Of a stretch of 64,000 bases of DNA, positions 32,881 through 45,820 are shown piece by piece. A model generated the notes under the pieces. That model was given only the letters and a program-made list of their open reading frames with translations, did no database searches and was not told where the DNA came from. Position numbers and translations under genes: made by a program. How positions within the stretch are numbered: the stretch's first letter is position 1; the number at the start of each line of letters is the position of its first letter. This DNA comes from Suillus spraguei (taxonomy: Eukaryota; Basidiomycota; Agaricomycetes; Boletales; Suillaceae): the NCBI GenBank assembly GCA_016800925.1, contig JABCPU010000003.1, positions 1-64,000 on the forward strand, in the 5' to 3' direction.

Positions 32881-35800
32881 AAAAGAACTCGCGTTCCTAT
32901 CACCCTCCACTCGCGTACTCGCTTGAAATCCGTCGACACCACTGCTGTTATCGATTCAGGAGCAGCAGGAACATTCATCTCCGAAGAGTTTGTGAAACTC
33001 CATCAAATCACACGACGTAAACTCAAAGAACCATTTCGAGTTACTACGGCAGACGGGACTCTTATCAAAGGAGGACCAATCACGCACTATTGTCTTCTAG
33101 TGGTCAAAATTGATGATCGAACCATGTATGGAAAATTCAATATCACCAAGCTAGGAAGAAGGATCAAATTCTCCTTGGAATCCCATGGTTACGAGCAATG
33201 AACCCAATTATAGATTGGGCTGCTGAAACACTTGTCCTTTCACGGACAGAGAAATCACATGAAATCGAAATCGATATAGACGAAGATCAAAAGAAGAACG
33301 GGTTGCCCCAATTTTCAACCATCATGTAGATGGCAGCATTCCCGTCTACCGAAACCTTTCATCGTTTCTCCTATTGATGCTCCTGAGACTCGGAGCCAGA
33401 AGTACGAATGCCACGTACTGCAGAACCCACCCTCGTGTACAATTGCCACGAGCAGTATCACCAATTCCCCATGCAGAGAAGCGCAAGAATGAATCCAAAC
33501 CTGAGCATCGGATCAGACAAGAACCTACTGAGCAGCGGCCAATAGAAGAACAGAAACATGGAAAGAGGAAAACAGAAGAAGAACTCCCAGGGCGAAGCAC
33601 CAACGTACCGAAATTATCCAAGTTCTTCGTTCCCCCGAAAACTCTTTCAGCTTCAATAGAAGAAATCCCCGATAAAGAAGAACCCGTGCCCTCGTTGATC
33701 CCAACTGAGGATGATGACCAATTCGACACCATGAACGACGTCTGGCATGCGCCAGAGTACCGAAATTTCCTCGTATGAACTAGGAGATGGAGAATTTCTT
33801 GTGGAGTACGATACCGATGGGATTAGCATGAGGATCATAGAAGAAGTATCCATGGATACACCCTTGACACGTGATGGAACTTCTCAACTCGAACAATCCT
33901 CCAACTACTCCACAATTCCCTCCCTCCTCCGAAATATAGTAACAAAGCTCAGGAATTCGCCACGGATGAGAAGGAAAAGAAAAAGAAATCTTTCGAAGAA
34001 CTGGTCCGGATTATTTGCACGACTTCGCAGACGTCTTTGCTAAAGACGGATTAAACAAACTACCCCCTGAACGCCCTGGTATCGATCATCGGATCGATAC
34101 CAAACCCGGTTTTATCCCTCGCACGTCTAAGGTTTACCCTTATCGGAAAAAGAACGCGCTGCTGTCAAAACGTTTATCGATGAAAACTTGCGAAAGGTTT
34201 TATCTCAGAATCGAAGTCACCTCAAGCTAGTGGCTTCTTCTTTGTGGGAAAGAAGAGCGGAGAACTGCGTCCCTGTCAAGATTATCGCTACATCAATGAT
34301 TGGACAGTCAAGAACGCATACCCGCTCCCACTCCCTATTTCCCTTGTCGCACGTCTTCATAACGCACGGTTCTTTACGAAAATGGATATCCGGTCCGGTT
34401 ATAACAACATTCGCATCCATCCTGATGATAGGTGGAAAGCTGCTTTTACCACGGAATTTGGCCTCTTTGAACCAACATCATGTTCTTTGGCCTCTGCAAT
34501 TCCCCAGCAACTTTTCAAGCATACATGAATCGCACCTTTCAACAAGAAATCAATGAAGGATGGATGGTTATCTATATGGACGATATCCTGATTTTCTCTA
34601 CAACAATGGCAGAACACCGTGAACGGACTAGACGAGTTTTGATGAAAATACGAAAAGAACACCTGTTCTTAAACCGGAGAAATGCACCTTCGATGCAGAA
34701 GAAGTGGAATACCTCGGAATGATAATTCGCCCCGGACAAGTTGCTATGGATACCGCCAAGACCAAGGGAATCTCCGAATGGCCAATCCCGAAATCTGTAA
34801 AAGATGTTCGGTCATTCCTCGGTTTTTGCAACTTCTACCGCACGTTCATTTCCCACTATTCTGACATTGCCGACCCCTTATCGATTTAACAAAGAAAGAT
34901 AAGGCTTTGAATGGTCAACCGAATGTATGGACACCTTCGAAGAACTGAAACGACGCTTCACTTCCCAACCGGTACTCCGTAACCCTGATCCTTCCCGACA
35001 ATTTGCCATTGCTACCGACGCTTCGCTCGTAGCAACTGGGGAGTTCTCCTGCAGACTGATGAGAATGGTGTTTATCACCCATGTGCATATCTCTCACAGT
35101 CTTTGAACCCTGCGGAACGCAATTACCAGATCTTTGATCGGGAACTCCTTGCCGTGATCCGGGCATTGAACGAATGGCGTCATTATCTCGAAGGAAACCC
35201 ACACCCCGTCCTGGTATTCACCGACCATAAGAACCTTCTGTACTTTAGAAGTGCACAGAAGCTCACCCGTCGCCAAGCACGTTGGCAATTGATTTTGTCT
35301 ATTTACGACATTGAACTGCATCACGTTGCAGGTACTAAATTAGCAGTACCTGATGCACTATCCCGCCGGCCTGATTATGACTCTGGCAAAGACGATAACG
35401 AGGACCAGACCCTCCTCCCTGACGCTCTATTCGTTCGTCTTATTGACACCGACTTGAAGGATGTGCTGTCATCCTCTGACCCCCTCGACGACCCTGTCTT
35501 CAAAACGGCATCTGATGCCCTTGATGGCGTGTGCCTTCCCCCTATGAAATCGGCACTTTCTGATTGGAAGATTGAGGAGAACGTCCTCTATTTTAAGAAC
35601 CGCGCCTATATTCCACCGGCGCATCGCTCCGATATCCTGAAACGATATCATGATCATCCTACCGCGGGTCACCCCGGTAGATTCAAAACTGAAGAACTCG
35701 TAAACGGGAAGCCTGGTGGCCTGCATGGGCTCTTATATTCGGAAATACGTTGAGGGTTGCGCCCTTTGTCAGCAAATGAAAGCGGATACTCATCCCGTTC

Positions 35801-36883
35801 GCCCCCGCTCGCCCTATTCCCTCGTCGGCTGTTCGCCCGTTCTCCCAGGTCTCTGTTGATCTTATCACTGACCTCCCCGTCTCCGGTGGCTTTGACAGTA
35901 TCATGGTCGTGGTAGACCATGGCCTTACGAAGGGGGTAATTATTATCCCTTGTTGAAAACCATCACCTCAGAAGGTGTGGCTAAGCTATTTTTGAAACAT
36001 GTATACCGACGATTTGGACTCCATGACAAAGTCATCTCGGATCGAGGACCGCAATTCCTATCTCGCTTCTCAAAGGAACTTGCCCGACTTCTCGACTACG
36101 TCATCGCTCCATCCACGGCCTACCACCCACAGACTGATGGCCAAACTGAAAGGCTAAATCAAGAACTTGAAACATACCTTCGTATCTACTGCCGTAACAA
36201 CCCTGAAGATTGGGTAGAACACCTACCAATCGCCGAATTCGTCCACAACCACCGAAAACATGATGCAAGAATGCATCACCCTTCTACTTGATGATGGGAT
36301 ATGAACCACGCGCTATCCTCACCTAATCCCTGATTCATCCGTCCCCGCAGCAGAAGACCGAGTACGATCTCTGCAGAAGATAAGAGAAGAAGCAATCGCC
36401 TGTCAAACATTGCAATGCAGACAATGGCCGAACGATCCCGAGGAGATAAGTACACCCCATGGAAGATCGGAGATAAGGTTTGGCTATCTGCCGCTAATCT
36501 TAGACTCAAACTCCCATCAAGGAAACTCGCCCCAAAGCGATACGGACCTTTCCCGATCACCGACGTCTTATCCCCATCACGTTCACACTCAAACTTCCCC
36601 CGCAGTGGAAAATCCATCCCACGTTCCACGCTTCTGTCTTATCATCCTATAGCGAAACGGACGTACACGGCCCGAACTTCCCGAACCACCACCTGACATC
36701 ATCGAAGAAGAAGAAGAATATGAAGTAGAAGCAATCCTTTCTCACAAGGGAACGGCAACCGCCGACGCTATCTTGTCTCCTGGAAAGGATATTCATCGGG
36801 AGATAATGAATGGCTCCCAGAAAAGAACTTGAAGAACTCCGCCCGAATTTTGAATGCTTATAAGAAGCAACACGCCCTTTGAT
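32881..36883 (+). pseudogene. Gypsy-A pol: protease, RT, RNase H, integrase, chromodomain
   Basis: Protease AVIDSGAAGTFISEEF (DSGA, near 32945) then LGIPWLRAMNPIIDW after a shift; RT with [23 protein letters not shown] and MVIYMDDILIF (YxDD near 34575); RNase H ATDAS; tether YRS-like HHVAGTKLAVPDALSRR; integrase with HHPT-like zinc residues and CALCQQ, Asp (VDLITDLP), Asp (VISDRGPQF) and Glu ([10 protein letters not shown]); chromodomain [20 protein letters not shown] ending at 36883. At least eight single-base frame changes occur (for example near 33165, 34490, 34675, 34885, 35035, 35700, 36290). Unlike Gypsy-C there are few in-frame TGA stops; the damage is mostly indels. Confidence 0.88.
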
Positions 36884-36934
36884 CATCCTTCAGTCAATCA
36901 ACTCGCACTAAGCACTTGATCAACTACCATTGAA

Positions 36935-38396
36935 ATGTCTTTCCCCACCGCATACATCACTCCCGTCACTGTCGCCAACAATGACTCCGACTCTGAAACC
37001 GAACAATACGGAAATCTCACCACCGAAATTGATAACAACTCTTACATCGAAGCCGCCATCCTCTGCGAGGGACATGCCCTTGAAATCGAAAGAATCCTTA
37101 CTGAACGAGGCGCTTTCCCCGCCTTACTCCTCGTTAACATCATCCGCACCGCAGCGCTTATCGAAGTCACCGCCAAGGATATTACAGAAGCCACATACCG
37201 GCATCGCTTCTTACATCTTCAAAAACGCATTCGTGCTTACGCTATGTTGCTGTTTCCCAATTCTTTTAAAAATGATGTTGAAGAAGCTATTCATATCATT
37301 GCCGAACGTCGAGCAGGCGTTGCTCGACCTCCCTCTCCGCAGGAAGATACGCCACTTCCTATTCCAGCACCCTCATCTTCGCGTGTTTATTCTAGTCTTG
37401 ACGCCTTTACTGGCTTATATACTGCTGTCCAAGAGATCGGACAACTCACCAACAAGGTTGTCGAAACAATCCAGCAATCAGTCGCTGAAACTAGAGCGGC
37501 TAGAAATCTAGTAGAAGAAGCCATCACTGATCTTCAACAAACGCAGTCGAATCTTGCATCTCCCCGAACACCATCCCCTATTGAACAACCAATGTCATCA
37601 CCCCCATTACGACTTCTCTTGATTGCCCAGATTGGTTATATGAACCCTGCACAGAGGAACAGTGTGAGGCCGCTAAACTATTAGGTATCCCGCCACCGAG
37701 TTGGTAACACTCGGTCCTCGACTTCGCGACCTTCATATACACCCTCCGATGTCTATTCCATCATCATTCGGTCCTATGGATCCCGTTTCACCAGTCTTAG
37801 TAAAAGATTTCGGCATCACTACTCCGTCCTCCTCCGACGAACTTCTTGCGCTGCTGAACGAGCAGTTACCCCGGACCTTCCCATGTCAGCATACACGTTG
37901 TCCTCAGCTCAACAGGCGCAGCTCAAACGAGCTAACACCCTTGCCTTAAAACGTATGAGGAAGAATAAGGGAAAGAAGCGCGCCAGATCCATTAGTCCCA
38001 CGCCTATCATTTCCCCGTCTCCTTTGCGCAAAGCCCATTCCAATCCTGACGAGAATATGAAATGCCGCGTCTGTGGATTGCTAGGACATCGTCAAAAGAA
38101 TTGTGCGGAATATCAGTGCAAGTTTGCAGATATTGGTCGCCCACCCATTTATCCCTCTACTGTCCTAGCCGAGTCGGGCCTCCCCCTTCGAGTTAACCTG
38201 GAAGGATGAAGGATTCTATGATGCGCTTCGCAATTGGGAGAAACAACTTGACGATGAACATATTCAGGCGGAAAAGAAAGGGACTCTAAACGACGTGCTG
38301 GTCTTGAAGAAGCCAAGTATATGATGAGTGGGTCGTTTGCTGATGAAGACTACGAGTTCAGTGATGACCCCATTTACTACGGAACCAAAGTGAGTA
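36935..38396 (+). pseudogene. Gypsy-A ORF3: post-pol zinc-knuckle protein
   Basis: An ATG 51 bp after the chromodomain stop opens a 249-codon frame (MSFPTAYITPVTVANNDSDSE...). It has an acidic N-terminus, a helical middle (ILTERGAFPALLLVNIIRTA, HRFLHLQKRIRAYAMLLF) and a predicted coiled-coil stretch (AVQEIGQLTNKVVETIQQSV). After a frame shift near 37615 it continues with MSIPSSFGPMDPVSPVLVKDFG, a basic patch, one CCHC knuckle (CRVCGLLGHRQKNC) and the charged tail also found at 1-762. Total about 480 residues. The knuckle resembles that of a gag, but gag is already present at 31972, so this is a second, separate zinc-knuckle gene. No envelope features (signal peptide or membrane anchor) are seen. 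Function unknown. Confidence 0.75.
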
Positions 38397-38429
38397 AAGT
38401 CGGTGACTTTACGTGTAAAAAGGGGGTAA

Positions 38430-38899
38430 TGTTACAATCGTACGTGCCCCTATTCATTTTCTATTCATTTACTTGTATATTACGTAACATGACTCTGACT
38501 CATATGCTCAACGCATCTGTACTATAGTTGCCTTCCTTCTTTGGATACGCACTTACGTTCTCACGTCTCCTTGGTCTGTGCGCACATATTGGCCTATTTA
38601 AGCACAGTGTATTGTAGTAGATTCCTTACTTTAATCTTACTGGGTTTTACCTGGAATCTCCTTCGCTTAGGTCTCCAACCTAAGTCGTCTTGAATCGTCT
38701 CTAAGTCTAAGCACTCCTTAGTCTTAGTCTCTATTCTCACGGATACCTCTTAGACTTGTCTTTGAGGCTGAACCCTTGATCGTACTCGGAACGTGTTCCT
38801 AGTACTTTCACCTTGTTCTCTTTTGAACATTGTAAGAACTCCCAGCAGACCGTCTGTGTCTTTTCACTGTCGCTGGTGACGCCACCCCAGTTCGTAACA
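38430..38899 (+). repeat. Gypsy-A 3' LTR
   Basis: 470 bp, TGTTAC...GTAACA, preceded by AAAAAGGGGGTAA (polypurine tract). A TATTTAAG TATA-like box lies at 38595. Confidence 0.92.
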
Positions 38900-39977
38900 C
38901 ATAGTAGGTGATTATAAAAACAGTAGTACTAGTAGTATTTGATTGAGGATGAATATGAAAAATGCGTAGTCGTGTCTCTTTGCCTTACCGGTATTTGCCG
39001 GCTGACTTTGAAAAGTCACGTGATGTTCGAAACCAAATTTTCAAACTTGTTCTTTTTACTTCTTCAGTTAGTACCATTGGGCGCTTGCTCATACCAGTTG
39101 CCGATACGAGCACTTTGCGTGGCTCCCCTCAGTGGGACACTGTTGGGTGCTTAGGCCCTGATCCACGACCATCCGCCATTAACTTGCGCATCTCGGTCCC
39201 TGAGCACCCAAGGGTGCCCTGGGAAAACTCATTTTTATTTTCATGTTTTAGTACTTACTTAGGATTCAGGCAGGAGTAATGGACCCCACTCATCACCATA
39301 GCGTTTTTCAAGTCGAATATCCTGTCCCAGCTGAGATCTCTGTCACAAGCTCCTCAACCTGCTACGTAACACCCTCCCTCTACTCGTCTTTGCCATTGCT
39401 CTTTCAGCCCATGTCATCCACCGCCTCCTGAATGGACCAGCATAAGTGCCTTGACAATGTCGAGCAGCTTACGGCCTCACTGCATTCTCTTTACATGCCA
39501 TCGGCATGCCAATGAAGGCAAGTCTAGCTTTTGGAGTGCGTTTCGGGATGGTGAGTCAGATTTCGATTTCGTCTTTGTACCTGTTGTGGATTTTTACTAA
39601 TGCATACACTTCATTCCAGTACCCGTTATGTTTCCCTCTCTGTACTGTATTCTTGACAATCCAATATCAATTTCTAAATCAATGGTGTCGTAGTGTGACT
39701 TGTGATTCAGATATCAAAGATCGAGTCCACCTTCAGCATAGAAGCTGCCTCCAATACTATCTCTACTGCAGCGTTTCCTCTCTTATGGTGAATCACCTTA
39801 TGGCTGAGGTTATCTACCAGAGTTCCTGATCCTCTAGGGCTAGAACCGGCATACTCAACAGCGGTAATCTGGCCGGCGCACTCAGCAGCGGCAGTCTGTG
39901 TCACCTATAAAGACTGTCAGGGATGTCTGGGTAAGTCATTATCCCCCGTACATTATCATACTCTTATTCTAATTACA
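38900..39977. other. Intergenic between Gypsy-A and the second Plavaka gene
   Basis: About 1.1 kb with no supported gene; it does not contain the missing integrase or 3' LTR of Gypsy-B. No terminal inverted repeat for the following Plavaka gene could be found here. Confidence 0.5.
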
Positions 39978-42900
39978 ATGTCTGCAGACCAGCCGACATG
40001 CCTTGGCTGTGGGAGGCAATTTAAATTGACAAGACAGCTGTCGTCACATGCTGTGCAGTGCGAGCATAATAGGTCTATCAAGCTGACCAGCTCTGTCTAT
40101 CAGAAGACAAAAAAGCACAAGTCAGATAAGCGCAGCAAGGCAAAACGTCCTCGGATCGAGGACTCGGATGAGATCATCCGCGATGGAATTGACCAGGTCT
40201 ATGACGATATCTGGGCTGACCCACCTGACAATGATGTGCTGCCTCTGGCCGATGTGCGTATTTCAGTCATAGCCTCTAGCACCATTCATAATTTAATGCT
40301 GCTGCAGGATAATGCAGTCCTAGGGCCGTCACAGATTCCAGATAATGAGATTCCTGCTGAATATGATGTAAGTGTTTTATTCTAGCCTCCTAACTTGTGG
40401 TGATTATTAACATTAGTATGACTGCAGGTTACTCCAGTTCTCTCGCATCGCTCAGGGCACACAATTCGGATGCCACGCCGCTATGTGGATTATCTTCCTG
40501 GTTCATCAATGCATCTTGCGCACATGCCACAAACCAATCACAAGCTGCGCAGCGAGCAATCTGCAGCCTCATGCTTGCAGCCAGGACCACTTCCATCTGA
40601 GGTCAACAGCGCTGGCCATTGCCCACCTAGTCCTAGCCCTAGCGCTGTAGAATCAATCCTGGTGCCATTCGAAACTGAGCCAGATGACACTGGCTTATAT
40701 CGTATATACGCCACCCGTCCCACATTCACTCCTGCAGACGGCACCACTCTTAACATGGTGACAGATGCCCCTACCCTCGACAGTGGTCTACCAGCCCAGA
40801 AACAAAGCACACTTCTTGCTGGGCTTCCACCTGCAGATGTTGGGGTGGATGAACTGTTCCATGCATTCACTAACCCAATGTGTGGGCTTATGATGGCATG
40901 GCAATATTCTGGGACGAATGCAAAGTCTTTTGCCAAGTTTGATCGCCTTGGCACCTTTTTCGAAGACCCTCTCTTCCCCAGTGAAGATGCCATCGGAATA
41001 ACCCATGCCCGTGAGTCGAAGCTACTCGACAAGTACCTGGATGACAAAACGAATCCTTTCCGGGAAGAACATGGTTGGCGGGAGTTGACAGCCAGGATCC
41101 GTCTACCAAAGGAGAAGCAGAAATGGGCATCGGAGGAGGATGCTCCTGAGCTGCAGATACCTGGAGTATATCACTGCTCACTTGTTGACATTATCACAGC
41201 TGTTTTCGAGGGTGACATCTCCCAAACATTCAACATGACACCTTTCAGTCAACACTGGAAGGTCTCTGAGGAAAAGACGATCCAGGTCTTTTCAGAAGCT
41301 CACAGCTCCCCTGTAATGCTTGATGCATACATGGAGGTCAACACTTTGCCACGCAAACCTGACGACAATCTTGAGTGTGTCGTTGCTTCCCTCATGTTCT
41401 GGTCTGACTCAATGCACCTCACCAATTTCGGGGACACTTCAATGTGGCCATTCTACTTATTTTTCGAAAATCAGTCAAAATATACTTGCGGGAAACCAAC
41501 AGCCAGTGCATGTCATCACATTGCTTATATACCAAACGTGAGTCTCATCTCATTATTTAATGCTGAACATTGGAACTGAAGCCCAAGATAGCTCCCTGAT
41601 GATTTCCAAGAACAGTATATGGGGTTGTTTGGAGAACCCTTGACAGACGAGACGTACACCTACTGCAAGCGTGAACTGATTCACGCTATCTGGAGACTCC
41701 TTCTCGACGACAAATTCATGGACGCATATGAACACGGTATCATCATCAAGTGTTCGGACGGCATCACACGTAGAGTATTCCCTTGATTTTTTACATACTC
41801 AGCCGACTATCTGGAAAAGTATGTACTGTGTGTTACTTAATATTCTTGTTGATTCTGATGGTATTATCTCTAGAGTTCTACTTGCAAGTATCAAATTCCT
41901 AGGCCAATGCCCCTGCCCTCGCTGTCTTGTCAAGAAGGTTGACATTCCGAAGATGGGGACGAAGCTCGATTTGAGATGACGAGACAGGTTGCAACGTGTC
42001 GATGATAATTCACAACGCCACAACATTGCAAAGGCGCGGTCACTCATATTTGAGAAGGGTGCTCCAGTTTCTGGGACTTGGGTGAATGGCCTGTTGAATG
42101 ATGAATCTTTGGTGCCTATGCGAGTAAGTACATTGATCTATTGATACACCTGGCCCTAATCACATTCTAGAATGCATTTTCAGAGAAGCTCTCCCAATTC
42201 GCATTCAATTTGTTCGCCTTGTTTGTTGTGGATCTGTTGCACGAGTTCAAAATTGGGGTTTGGAAAGCCATCTTTACTCATCTTATGCGGATACTGCATG
42301 CAGCAGCTGGTGATTTGGTTCAGCAGCTTAATCGACAGTAAGTAATGGTATAGTGATTTATTTCAACTAACTGATACTCTGCCAGCTATCGGAGGGTTCC
42401 AACTTTCGGATGTGGCACCATTTGGCGTTTCAACAAAAATGCATCAGCCATGAAGCAACTCGCTGCAAGAGACTTTGAAGATTTACTGCAGGTCTGTTCT
42501 TACCAAATTTTTATAAACTGACTTATAATAGTATTGCAGTGCGCCCTTCCTGTCTTTGAGGGCCTTCTCCCCAATGAACATGGCCAGAACGCTATAGTCC
42601 TTGACCTGCTCTTCGACCTTGCTGCATGGCAAGGCTATGCAAAGCTCTGTCTGCACACTGATGATACTCTGGCTTTCTTTGACACTGCGACTGTGGTTCT
42701 GGGCGAGTCTGTTCGAAAATTTTCGAAAACTATATGCCTGTACTACCATACTACTGAACTCCCTCACGAGTATGCTGCCTGTGGACGACGAGCTGCTGCA
42801 TTGGCCAGTCAGCAGACTGTTAAGGAAGGGAAGAAAAGGGCTACAGACTCGGAGACAACTCAGGCTGGACCAAAGCTCAAGAGGCTCAACCTCGAAACAT

Positions 42901-44452
42901 ATAAATATCATGCACTTGGGGACTATCCCAACACAATACGGTGCATGGGAACAACTGACAATTTTTCTACACAGACGGTAGTATACTATTTTTTTAGAGA
43001 AGCATTGCATGCACACTGATACACACTCCTAGGGTGAATTGGAACATCGAACTCTCAAACATTGGTACCCAAGAACTCCGAAAAACAAGAAAACGACATC
43101 CAAAAACATGGCTCATCAAGAGGCACGCAACCGACTTATGAAGAAGATATTGAAACAACGTGAACTTCTTGCAGGGGCGGCCAGCCAGTCCAGAAAGAAA
43201 TGTCAATGCACTTCGCCATCTGACCACTACCATATTTCAAAGTACCCAAAGGCATCCTCTGATCTCACTGCGTGGTTGAGCGAACTTGACTCTGATGATC
43301 CAGCAAAGAAGGTATGTGGTATCTTTACGCTAGTGCTAACTCTAATCTGCTGTGCTTTAGAATTTTATCCTGCAACTGAAAGACCACCTTCTAGCCTGCC
43401 TCCGAGGGATTGAATACTCGGGTGACGAGCATGACTTTACTGATGAAGATCGGGATCTGGTTATATTTGCTAACAACCAAATCCACGAACATGTTGTGTT
43501 GCAGGTCAATTACACCACATACGACCTTTGAAGGGAACAAGACACCATCAACCCTCGGACTCGTGCCGACATCATGGTACTCTCGCATGAAAATGACGAC
43601 GAACGCCACCCATACTGGTATGCATGGGTCATCCGAATTTTGCACTTAGATGTTTGGTATTACGGCGACAAAAACACCTCTACATCGAAACCGTTGCGCA
43701 TGGATGTACTTTTTGTACGCTGGTTTGCGCATGATGTTACATTCAAGGGCAGCTGGTCTGCTAAGCGCTTGCACCAGCTTGGATTCTTCACAGGCGATGA
43801 TCCTGGATGTTTTGGATTTCTAGATCCTGATAATGTAATTCGCGGGGTCCATCTCATTCCCGCATTTGCACGTGAACGCACAGATCACTATATGGGACCC
43901 TCATTTGTCCATCGCGAGGAGGATGGTGACACAGACTGGCGGTTTCATTATGTCAATATGTATGTCCTACTTTGCTTCTAAACCATTGACAGTTCTGACT
44001 ACTGTACTAGATTTGTAGACAGAGATATGTTTATGCGCTTTCGCAGTGGAGGCGTTGGTCATAAGGTCACACGGGAGTGGGACAACTTTTTGCAGAGTGA
44101 CGGAGCCCCAGCAAATACCCCTGACGACAATGAAGAATGGGATGATGTTGATATGGATACTAGGGAGGATGGCAAGGAAGACGGCAAGGAAGACGGCAAG
44201 GAAGACGGCAAGGAAGACGGCAAGGAAGACGGCAAGGAAGACGGCAAGGAAGACGGCAAGGAAGACGGCGAGGAAGACGGCGAGGAAGACAGTGAGGAAG
44301 ACAGTGAGGAAGACGGCGAGGAAGAGGAGGGTGAATTAGATGAAGGTGAAGACGAGGAAGATGAGGAAGACCCAGACGATAGAGTAGAGGCTGATTCAGA
44401 TGAGGAACTTGACGATGATGTACTTGCACAGGAGGGTTATGGCGCACTATAA
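39978..44452 (+). pseudogene. Plavaka transposase, near full length, three TGA stops
   Basis: ATG at 39978 (MSADQPTCLGCGRQF) begins with a C-x2-C...H...C zinc finger, then an acidic/basic linker and many exons with about 50-bp introns: YVDYLPGSSMHLAHM; the long exon 40470-41535 (FHAFTNPMCGLMMAWQYSG..., HCSLVDIITAVFEGD..., LPRKPDDNLECVVASLMFWSDSMHLTNFGDTSMWPFYLFFENQSKY); ADYLEKVLLASIKFLGQCPCPRCLV; VVDLLHEFKIGVWKA; FGCGTIWRF; GTTDNFSTQTGELEHRTLKHWY; and a C-terminal DNA-end-like region ending at 44452. TGA codons at 41784, 41977 and 43529 interrupt it, each where Arg fits. The C-terminus carries an EDGK repeat tract. A DDE-type transposase; the element's own ends were not found. Confidence 0.85.
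44166..44316 (+). repeat. 12-bp coding repeat giving an EDGK/EDGE tract
   Basis: GGCAAGGAAGAC repeats in frame about eight times, then GGCGAGGAAGAC and AGTGAGGAAGAC variants, at the acidic C-terminus of the Plavaka protein. The reverse strand reads as a Leu/Pro/Cys-Arg-rich frame that is only a shadow. Confidence 0.9.
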
Positions 44453-44462
44453 TTATATTACT

Positions 44463-45820
44463 TGTCATATACCGTACGTTCAGGTCTAGATCAAATCCAA
44501 TCCATGGACATCCAGACACCCAACCTACACACATCTGATCCACCCATCCAATCCAGTTCACATATCCGATCCACCCATCCACTCCAATCCATATCCATCC
44601 GTGTCCATATCCAATCCGTGTCCATATCCAATCCATGTCCATATCCAATCCGTGTCCATATCCAATCCGAGTTCATATCCGAACTATTCCCGCGCACCTG
44701 CGCATTACCCCTTTTAGAATATACCTGTGTCTCCGGCTTCTGGGTATCTCTGTGCTTCCGGTTCTCGGTGATCTCTGCCTCCGTCTTGATAAGTATTTCG
44801 TACAAGCTTCATCTCCGAGTTCATAGCCTTATGTCCCGCTGTACTTACTAATGTGTTTCCGTATGCTTCAGACATAGCCTCGGACTATCCGTACTTACCC
44901 TCCGGCTTGTTCCTACTTCTGTATATTCCTTTGATTACTCTGTATCCTGTTATCATGTCTATATAACTCCATCTCCGTTCTTGCACTTGGGCTCCGGCCC
45001 TTGTAAGCTTCTGACTCAGGCCTATGGGATCACTCCCTAGGCCGGAGCTTTGATCCTATGTCATATAAATCTTTCGGACTTCGTCCATCTCCGTCTATCA
45101 TCTGTTTCACCTCCGACTCTACTGTTGGTAGTCTTATACTGTCTGTTTCTATTCCGGACCTTGTCCGGAGTAGTCTATACTATCTCTACACCATATCCGG
45201 ACCTACTCCTCTCTAGTAGCCAACACTTCCTCTAAGATCCACAGAGCTATGCTCATCCGATCATCCGACCATCCGATCATCCGACCATCCGCTCGTCCGC
45301 TCGTCCGCTCGTCCGCTCGTCCGCTCGTCCGCTCGTCCGCTCGTCCGCTCGTCCGCTCGTCCGCTCGTCCGAGCTCCAGACCTTCGGACCCCTAGTCCTC
45401 CGGATCCATCCTATCCTATCCTCTGACATCTATGAATCATCTTTCCCTCCGGAGCTCTGCTCCTATCCTGCCCTGGACTTTGTCCAGCGGACCATCCTTC
45501 ATCTGTTCGACTTGGAACTTGTTCCAGTAGTGTTACCATTACTCCCTACCTTCCGGAAATAGTTCCGGCGCATTCCCGCGCTCATCCGGAAGTCCATCGG
45601 AGCTCTGTCGAGCTATCCTACCTTAGAGTTCGTCCAGACCCTCCATCCGGACTCCACCAGAACTCTCCCTTGGACTTCATCCGAAATTAAGGGCACATAC
45701 TCGGGTAAGGGGCACAGCGTATGAGCTGAGGCCAAGCCCCTTTGACTTACAACCCTCCGGTACAACCCCATGTAAGACCAGGACTTCTTACTAATCTCTG
45801 GTTTTGCATGGTCATAACAT
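44463..45820 (+). repeat. Solo LTR, Gypsy-B-related family, with TTACT target duplication
   Basis: 1358 bp starting TGTCATATACC and ending CATAACA. TTACT is present directly on both sides (44458-44462, 45821-45825). Shared words with the Gypsy-B LTR (start, TTCAGACATAGCC-like block, and AAGGGGCACAG...GAGCTGAGGCCAA) show relationship, but this LTR is much longer. The insertion is 10 bp after the Plavaka stop codon. Confidence 0.88.
45256..45372. repeat. 8-bp microsatellite in the solo LTR
   Basis: CGTCCGCT repeats about ten times (45290-45370), preceded by a related CATCCGAC/CATCCGAT run. It partly explains the extra length of this LTR relative to Gypsy-B. Confidence 0.9.

Larger units (their letters stand above)
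31301..38899 (+). mobile_element. Gypsy-A: structurally complete chromodomain Ty3/Gypsy element with extra 3' ORF
   Basis: Both LTRs, gag, pol, chromodomain and an additional ORF3 are in order over 7.6 kb. Frame shifts occur about every few hundred bases in pol, so it is inactive as read. Flanking 5-mers differ (ACCTC before, CATAG after), so there is no target duplication; the left neighbour is the truncated Gypsy-B. Confidence 0.92.

Noticed and set aside
38900..39977. Search for the missing Gypsy-B integrase or Plavaka inverted repeat
   Set aside because: Neither GPPH/DDE integrase phrases nor CATCAGG-type ends are present in this interval.
44059..44805. Minus-strand ORFs rich in Leu/Pro/Cys or in MDMDW repeats
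   Set aside because: They are reverse-strand readings of the EDGK coding repeat and of CCATATCCAATCC repeats in the solo LTR.
45290..45372. Regular short repeats resembling a CRISPR array
   Set aside because: An 8-bp contiguous microsatellite without spacers, in a eukaryotic LTR.
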